A stretch of 18,599 nt of DNA from Acidobacteriota bacterium (GTDB taxonomy: Bacteria > Acidobacteriota > UBA890 > WLXD01), in assembly GCA_022571615.1 (NCBI GenBank), contig JACZXM010000007.1:1-18599 (forward strand). The letters are read 5' to 3'. Position 1 is the first letter of the stretch, and the number at the start of each line of letters is the position of its first letter. Under the pieces are notes generated by a model that worked only from the letters and a program-made list of their open reading frames with translations, was not told where the DNA came from and did not search any database. This document shows positions 14,452 through 18,599 of the stretch, piece after piece. Both the position numbers and the translations under genes were made by a program.

Positions 14452-15672
14452 ATGAAATACCTCTCGCGATTGCTCGTCGCGGCCGCCCTGTTCGCCATGT
14501 CCAGCGGCACGTCGACCGCTTCTTCGGCTAGCCAAACCTTCAAGATCAAGACCTCAGGCGGTAGCAAGGCGAATCTGGCGCTGGCGCTCAACGACGCCAC
14601 CGGCGATGTGCTCATCGCCTTCGAGAGCAGCGGTGAGATCCTCGCCACGCTCGCCAAGCAGGGCGGCAGCGGCCGCTACAAAGCCAAGAAGGCCAAGCGC
14701 GTTTCGGGCGGTGAGGGCAACAACCATCGGCCGTCGGTTGCCTTCGATCCGAGCGTCAACGAGTTTCTGGCGGCGTGGGACACGGGCCCGGAGGACCTGC
14801 AGGCTGCCTCGGACGGGTCGGATCCCGGCGCCTCGGCCATCCTCTCGCGGCGCATCAAGCGCAAGAACGGGAAGCGGACCAAGAGCATCGTCGCGACCGT
14901 CTCCGACGGCGAGTTGAACATCGGTCCGAATCTCGGGGTACGACAGGGCGGCGTCGAGGTCTTCTACACGAGTCACGAGCGGCCGAGCACGCGAGGCCTA
15001 CGCAACCTTCTGGGCACGCTGTTCCGCAACCCCGTGCAGCAAGGTGTGGCAAACGCTTCGCCGGAACAGATCAAGAGGCTCCGCGAAGGGTTGTCCTGGA
15101 TCGTCGGGCTGGCACTGCACGACGAACAGGCGTGCGCCGTGTTCACGCGGTACCTGCTCCAGAACCCGCTCGCCGACTTCATGTTCATCGGGCTCGTCGA
15201 CGGCCTGGCGGAGTATCTCGAATCGGCGAGTAACGTATCGCCGGCGCTCGGTGCCTTCATGTACTACTTGGACGAACTCGACTACAAGGTCCAGACCTGG
15301 TACGAGTACGGTCCCCCGCTGCGGCAGCGAAAGCTGTTCATGCAGTTCGCCGACCTCTCGGGCGACACGAGCCACACGGAGGCTCTCGGAGGCTACCAGG
15401 CGTCGAACTTCATCGGCACGGCCTTTGCCAACGAGCGGGCAAGTACGGACCGTGGTTGGGTAGCCGATGTCACGCCGGCCGGACAGATCCGGGCGCTCCA
15501 GATCGGCGGGTCTGCGCAGATCTTCCAGACGGTCAACCTGCTGAAGCGCACCAAGGACATCACCGACATGGCCCTGATCATGCTGCCGGACGACCGCACC
15601 ATGCTGGTCTGGGTCGAGAGCAAGAACCAGAAGACGCAGGACATCTGGGTTCACATCTTCGACCTGCCGTAA
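14452..15672 (+). CDS. Secreted protein of unknown function: beta-rich repeats with an internal helical insert
   Basis: The 406-residue product starts after a GGGAG 7 bases upstream and has a signal peptide (MKYLSRLLVAAALFAMSSG, cleavage near residue 24-26). Residues 29-175 look like propeller-type beta repeats, e.g. NLALALNDATGDVLIAFES, then HRPSVAFDPSVNEFLAAWD and NIGPNLGV, joined by basic turns (KAKKAKR, RIKRKNGKRTK). Residues ~177-295 are quite different and helix-rich (SPEQIKRLREGLSWIVGLAL, TRYLLQNPLADFMFIGLVDG). The beta pattern resumes to the end (TPAGQIRALQIGG, MALIMLPDDRTMLVWVE). The insert could be a genuine lid or ligand domain, or the product of a recombination like those in the first 3.5 kb, though the frame is kept throughout. 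I do not recognise the family. Confidence 0.78.
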   Translation: MKYLSRLLVAAALFAMSSGTSTASSASQTFKIKTSGGSKANLALALNDATGDVLIAFESSGEILATLAKQGGSGRYKAKKAKRVSGGEGNNHRPSVAFDPSVNEFLAAWDTGPEDLQAASDGSDPGASAILSRRIKRKNGKRTKSIVATVSDGELNIGPNLGVRQGGVEVFYTSHERPSTRGLRNLLGTLFRNPVQQGVANASPEQIKRLREGLSWIVGLALHDEQACAVFTRYLLQNPLADFMFIGLVDGLAEYLESASNVSPALGAFMYYLDELDYKVQTWYEYGPPLRQRKLFMQFADLSGDTSHTEALGGYQASNFIGTAFANERASTDRGWVADVTPAGQIRALQIGGSAQIFQTVNLLKRTKDITDMALIMLPDDRTMLVWVESKNQKTQDIWVHIFDLP

Positions 15673-15676
15673 CCCT

Positions 15677-15698
15677 GCTGCGCGGTCTGGGGCGCAGC
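15677..15698. terminator. Weak hairpin after the 406-residue secreted-protein gene
   Basis: Perfect 7-base arms GCTGCGC (15677-15683) and GCGCAGC (15692-15698) with an 8-base loop lie 4 bases after the stop codon. No T-run follows, so it may only stabilise the mRNA end or assist factor-dependent termination between the convergent genes. Confidence 0.35.
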
Positions 15699-15814
15699 GG
15701 CAGAGCACAACACCGCTGTCGCGTAGACCGAAGCGACGGCCCACCACTCGCTCGCTGTCTTGCCCACCAAGCTCTCCCTCTTGGCTGACAGGCTATGTTC
15801 CGCAGGCGCATGCC

Positions 15815-16513
15815 TCAGGCCAGGTCGAAAAGGAGGACATCGGCTTCCTCGTTCGCCTTGACTACGATTCGCTCTTCGCGACTCAGTGAGATGCCGTCGC
15901 CCCCCTGTGAGGGTTGCCCGTTGATCTCGACCGATCCGCTAATGACCTGGACCCAGCCATGGCGACCCTTGTCAAGGCGGTGCTCGACGGACTTGCCTGC
16001 TTCCAAGACCGCAGTGAGGACTTCGGCATCCTGGTGCAGGATCAGCGAGGCGTCACGGCCGCTGGGGGACGCCACGACCCGAAGGGCATTGAGGCGGTCA
16101 TTGCGCGGAAACTCCTTCTGCTCGTACCCCGGCGTGAGTCCCATCTCTGCTGGCAGGATCCAGATTTGAAGAAGGTGCAATGGCTCGGTCTTGGAGGGAT
16201 TGAACTCGCTGTGGCGCACCCCCGTCCCCGCCGTCATGCGCTGAAACTCGCCAGCGCGGACTAGCGACCCATTGCCCATGCTGTCGCGGTGCTCGAGGCT
16301 TCCCTCAATCACGTACGTGAGGATTTCCATGTCGTTGTGGGGATGAGTCGGGAAGCCTGCCCCCGGGTCCACCCGGTCTTCGTTGAGCACTCGGAGCGAA
16401 CGAAATCCCGTGTGACGTGGGTCGTAGTAGTTCGCGAACGAAAAAGTGAAGTAGCTATCGAGCCAGCCGTGATTCGCGTGACCGCGTTCGGTTGATTCAC
16501 GTAGCGTGATCAT
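15815..16513 (-). CDS. yhhW: Pirin family protein (YhhW-type bicupin)
   Basis: The 232-residue sequence follows E. coli YhhW closely: ERGHANHGWLDS, FANYYDPRHTGFRSLRVLNED, FPTHPHNDMEILTYVIEG, LEHRDSMGN, GEFQRMTAGTGVRHSEFNPS and a final LLFDLA. The metal ligands of the N-terminal cupin are present at His57, His59, His101 and Glu103, the same positions as in YhhW. YhhW shows quercetin 2,3-dioxygenase activity in vitro, and pirins are generally linked to redox or phenolic stress. Its start codon overlaps the yqjG stop (ATGA), so the two are translationally coupled. It is the last gene of the three-gene reverse operon. Confidence 0.92.
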   Translation of the reverse strand: MITLRESTERGHANHGWLDSYFTFSFANYYDPRHTGFRSLRVLNEDRVDPGAGFPTHPHNDMEILTYVIEGSLEHRDSMGNGSLVRAGEFQRMTAGTGVRHSEFNPSKTEPLHLLQIWILPAEMGLTPGYEQKEFPRNDRLNALRVVASPSGRDASLILHQDAEVLTAVLEAGKSVEHRLDKGRHGWVQVISGSVEINGQPSQGGDGISLSREERIVVKANEEADVLLFDLA

Positions 16514-17496
16514 GCGAGGTGTCCTCTACCATGAGGGGCGGTGAAATCGATCTCGGGACCCGCGGGGACGACTCCCGTCGGATTGATGGAACGGTGGGTG
16601 ATGTAGTAGTGGCGCTTGATGTGATCCAGATTCACCGTTTCTGCGACCCCCGGTATCTGGTGAAGATCGCGGACGTACCCCCACAGATTCGGGTAATCGA
16701 CAAGCCGTCGAAGGTTGCACTTGAAGTGCCCGTAATACACCGGGTCGAAACGAACCAGGGTCGTGAACAGCCGCCAGTCGGCTTCGGTCGGGGTGCCTCC
16801 GAATAGGTAACGCCGATCGGCCAGACGTTCGTCCAGCTCGTCGAGGGTGGCGAAGAGTACGTGGACCGCCTCGGAATACGCTTCCTGCGAGGTCGCGAAA
16901 CCAGCTCGGTAAACACCATTGTTGACGGTGTCGTAGATCTGGCCGTTCAGGACGTCGATCTTCCGGCGGATGGACTCGGGATAAAGGTCGACCGATCCGT
17001 CGCCCCATTCGTCGAAGGCTGAGTTGAGCATGCGAATGATCTCGGAGGATTCGTTGTTCACGATCACCCCCGTCTCCTTGTCCCAGAACACTGGGACGGT
17101 CACGCGGTCCCCGAACTTCGGGTCGCTCGCCTCGTAGGCCTGGGCGAGGAAACGAAAACCATTGATCGGATCGGGGTCGGTGGTGAATGCCCAGCCGCGG
17201 TGGTCGCGAATCGGATCGACGACGGTGAGACCGATCACGTCTTCGAGCTTCTTGAGGGAGCGCACCAGGATGGTTCGGTGTGCCCAGGGACAAGCGTAGG
17301 ACACATAGAGGTGGTAGCGACCTGCAGCGGCGGGGAAGGCAGACGAGCCGTCGCTGGTGATCCATTCGCGAAAGCGACTTTCCTGGCGACGAAAGGCTCC
17401 ACGGGTATCGTTTTCTCTGGGAAACTCGGCTCCGTCTCGGGGACGGTCACGGCGCGTATCACACTCGGCGCTGTTGTCCGTTGTTGGCTCGCTCAT
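16510..17496 (-). CDS. yqjG: Glutathionyl-hydroquinone reductase (Xi-class GST, YqjG/ECM4 family)
   Basis: The 328-residue protein, the same length as E. coli YqjG, reduces glutathionyl-hydroquinones to hydroquinones in the cytoplasm, releasing glutathione disulfide. RYHLYVSYACPWAHRTILV holds the catalytic Cys (about residue 69). Family segments VVDPIRDHRGWAF, FGDRVTVPVFWDKETGVIVNNES, YDTVNNGVYRAGFATSQEAY, LFGGTPTEADWRLFTTLVRFDPVYYGHF and the closing HYYITHRSINPTGVVPAGP are all intact. ATG 17496 (MSEPTTDN) has GGAAGG 8 bases upstream; the longer frame to 17580 overlaps the preceding gene and has no such support. It lies 28 bases after the SnoaL-like gene and overlaps the pirin start. Confidence 0.93.
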   Translation of the reverse strand: MSEPTTDNSAECDTRRDRPRDGAEFPRENDTRGAFRRQESRFREWITSDGSSAFPAAAGRYHLYVSYACPWAHRTILVRSLKKLEDVIGLTVVDPIRDHRGWAFTTDPDPINGFRFLAQAYEASDPKFGDRVTVPVFWDKETGVIVNNESSEIIRMLNSAFDEWGDGSVDLYPESIRRKIDVLNGQIYDTVNNGVYRAGFATSQEAYSEAVHVLFATLDELDERLADRRYLFGGTPTEADWRLFTTLVRFDPVYYGHFKCNLRRLVDYPNLWGYVRDLHQIPGVAETVNLDHIKRHYYITHRSINPTGVVPAGPEIDFTAPHGRGHLA

Positions 17497-17524
17497 CGAG
17501 GCATCCTTCCGTGAGCCGCGCCGC

Positions 17525-17995
17525 TCAGCGCGGCGGGTTGGTGGTGGAGAAGCTGTAACGCGCGATCCGCCACTCTCCATCGGCGGTTTTTTGGAACACG
17601 AACAACTCCTGGTTGGCCTCGGCGACCTTCGCGCCCGTGGCGTTGATCGTGGTTGTGCCGGCGGAATTGGTGCGTGCGAAGGCCCAGTCGTCGGCGATCA
17701 CTTCGATCTCGACGATGTCGAACTCGACCTCGAGGACGATCGTCCTGAAGACCGCCCCGTAGGCGGCTTCGATCGCCTCGATGCCAACGGCCGAGGGGTT
17801 GTGCTGTGGCATGAAGACACCGTCTTGGGTGTAGAGATTCACGATTCCAGCAACGTCACCGGCATTGAGCGCCTGCTCGTACGCCTCGAGCACGGCATGG
17901 ATGCGCTCTTGGTCCGACTCGGCGGCGTGGACACCCGACAACGAGCCGAGAACCAGAAGGGTCGCAACCAACGTTCGTATCAGAGGGTTCTTCAT
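17525..17995 (-). CDS. Secreted SnoaL-like/DUF4440 (SgcJ/EcaC-type) protein
   Basis: The 156-residue product has a signal peptide (LIRTLVATLLVLGSLSGVHA, cleavage VHA-A near residue 25). Its single NTF2-like domain has ERIHAVLEAYEQALNAGDVAGIVNLYTQDGVFMPQHNPSAVG as the helical start and turn, DWAFARTNSAGTTTI and ELFVFQKTADGEWRIARYSFSTTNPP as the sheet. GAGGAG lies 8 bases before the ATG. It is the first gene of the operon with yqjG and pirin, so a role in handling the same aromatic or electrophilic compounds outside the cytoplasm is plausible, but nothing in the sequence shows a catalytic mechanism. Confidence 0.87.
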   Translation of the reverse strand: MKNPLIRTLVATLLVLGSLSGVHAAESDQERIHAVLEAYEQALNAGDVAGIVNLYTQDGVFMPQHNPSAVGIEAIEAAYGAVFRTIVLEVEFDIVEIEVIADDWAFARTNSAGTTTINATGAKVAEANQELFVFQKTADGEWRIARYSFSTTNPPR

Positions 17996-18037
17996 GATCT
18001 TGTCTCCTCGTCTGTGGGTCTGGGTGTCATCGGAAAC

Positions 18038-18043
18038 AGTATA
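18038..18043 (-). promoter_or_regulatory. -10 box (TATACT) of the SnoaL-yqjG-pirin operon
   Basis: On the reverse strand TATACT lies about 43 bases before the first start codon. The hexamer 17 bases upstream (TTATCC) is a poor -35, and it coincides with one arm of the dyad at 18048-18065, as expected where a LysR-type activator helps RNA polymerase. Confidence 0.5.
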
Positions 18044-18047
18044 GATC

Positions 18048-18065
18048 TATCCCGCAGGCAGGATA
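18048..18065. promoter_or_regulatory. TATCC-N8-GGATA dyad in the divergent promoter, candidate LysR box
   Basis: Arms TATCC (18048-18052) and GGATA (18061-18065) are exact reverse complements. T18048 and A18060 have T-N11-A spacing, as in LysR-type sites. It overlaps the -35 region of the reverse operon and lies about 50 bases before the lysR start. A second short palindrome, ATAGATCTAT (18041-18050), overlaps its left side and the -10 box, as an activation or repression half-site might. Binding is inference. Confidence 0.5.
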
Positions 18066-18116
18066 AGTAGTACATTTTTCAAATCTTTTTCCCATTTCTG
18101 GAAAGGTAGAGGCAGT

Positions 18117-18599
18117 GTGATCGACAAGAACGCCATGGCGCTTTATGTGAAAGTCGTTGAAAACAATAGCTTTTCGAACACAGCGAGACGCGAGGGCGTG
18201 CCCGTCTCCACCATCAGTCGAAAAATCAGCGAGCTCGAGAAGAGCTTGGGGGTCCGGCTATTGGAGCGCTCGACTCGGCGAATGCGCACCACGGAGATCG
18301 GCCAGGAATACTACGAGCGCTGCCGGCGTGGCCTCGAGGAGTTCGAGGCCGCGAACCTGCTGATCAATGATCGCCAGGCAGAAGTTTCGGGCACGCTGCG
18401 AATCTCGGTGCCGCCGGGCCTGTCTGACGCCATTGTCGTGCCGTTGGTCGCCAGTTTTCGCGCTCTGTATCCGAACGTCGTATTCCGTGTCTTGGTCACC
18501 GATCGGCGCGTACATCTGATCGAAGACGGCATTGACCTGGCAATGCGAGTGGGTGAGCTGGATGACAGCAACCTAGTGGCGCGCCGATTGATCCGGTTC
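18117..18599 (+). CDS. LysR-family transcriptional regulator, N-terminal part (runs off the window)
   Basis: 161 residues are present from GTG 18117 to the window end. The first ~60 form the LysR helix-turn-helix: NAMALYVKVVENNSFSNTA, then PVSTISRKISELEKSLGVRL and LLERSTRRMRTTEIGQEYY. VSGTLRISVPPGLSDAIVVP begins the effector-binding domain, which continues through GIDLAMRVGELDDSNLVARRL and is cut at the end. This subgroup usually starts M-D-K-x-x-A-M; GTG 18117 fits and has a purine-rich AGGTAGAGG before it, while ATG 18135 is an alternative. It is divergent from the SnoaL-yqjG-pirin operon, with 121 bases between start codons, the classical arrangement for a LysR activator and its target. 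Confidence 0.9.
   Translation, partial: MIDKNAMALYVKVVENNSFSNTARREGVPVSTISRKISELEKSLGVRLLERSTRRMRTTEIGQEYYERCRRGLEEFEAANLLINDRQAEVSGTLRISVPPGLSDAIVVPLVASFRALYPNVVFRVLVTDRRVHLIEDGIDLAMRVGELDDSNLVARRLIRF

Noticed and set aside
1..18599. CRISPR array, tRNA, rRNA, prophage or insertion sequence
   Set aside because: No regularly spaced repeats, no tRNA-like or rRNA segments, no transposase or phage motifs in any frame I read.

Overview
The window is GC-rich DNA (roughly 60% or more by eye) carrying genes typical of a free-living, probably gammaproteobacterial, heterotroph. Pointers are MSHA-type pilus genes (mshE, mshG), a YqjG-class glutathionyl-hydroquinone reductase, a YhhW-class pirin and a LysR regulator. 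A PadR regulator plus ADOP-type permease and a membrane-anchored Ser/Thr kinase are more usual in Acidobacteria, although some marine and soil Gammaproteobacteria have them too. The phylum is therefore a guess. I saw no tRNA, rRNA, CRISPR array, insertion sequence or prophage gene.

Layout. (1) Bases 1-3550 are a patchwork of broken genes: a ChuX/HutX-like gene start (-), a phosphatase fragment cut just after its catalytic loop (-), an internal piece of an M32 carboxypeptidase (-), mshE lacking its N-terminal part (+), mshG lacking only its extreme C-terminus (+), and a GAF/PAS sensor fragment (-). The M32/mshE and mshG/PAS joins are inverted and fall at short stretches readable as both partners. 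(2) Bases 3535-4953 hold an intact STAND-type ATPase with a nuclease-like DUF234 C-terminus, preceded by a 21-bp dyad. (3) Bases 5005-6684 (-) encode a large secreted protein. (4) Bases 7212-8867 (+) encode a six-helix membrane Ser/Thr kinase. (5) Bases 9159-12243 (-) are a coupled padR-ADOP permease operon with two operator-like dyads. (6) Bases 12297-12545 carry the C-terminal tails of one, probably two, other permeases. (7) Bases 12655-15672 (+) encode three secreted proteins: a DUF4440 protein, a PQQ-type sugar dehydrogenase and an unrecognised protein with a helical insert, with a membrane-protein tail between the last two. (8) Bases 15815-17995 (-) are a tight operon of secreted SnoaL-like protein, yqjG and pirin, divergent from a LysR gene that runs off the right end at 18599.

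Working together: region 8 looks like a LysR-controlled quinone/electrophile-stress module. Region 5 is a self-contained, probably autoregulated PadR/permease unit. Regions 3 and 7 export several secreted proteins rich in Lys/Arg turn segments. Region 1 has no functional logic as it stands. Either the genome is rearranging through microhomology, or the contig contains amplification/assembly chimeras; the joins need read-level support before any fusion in them is believed.
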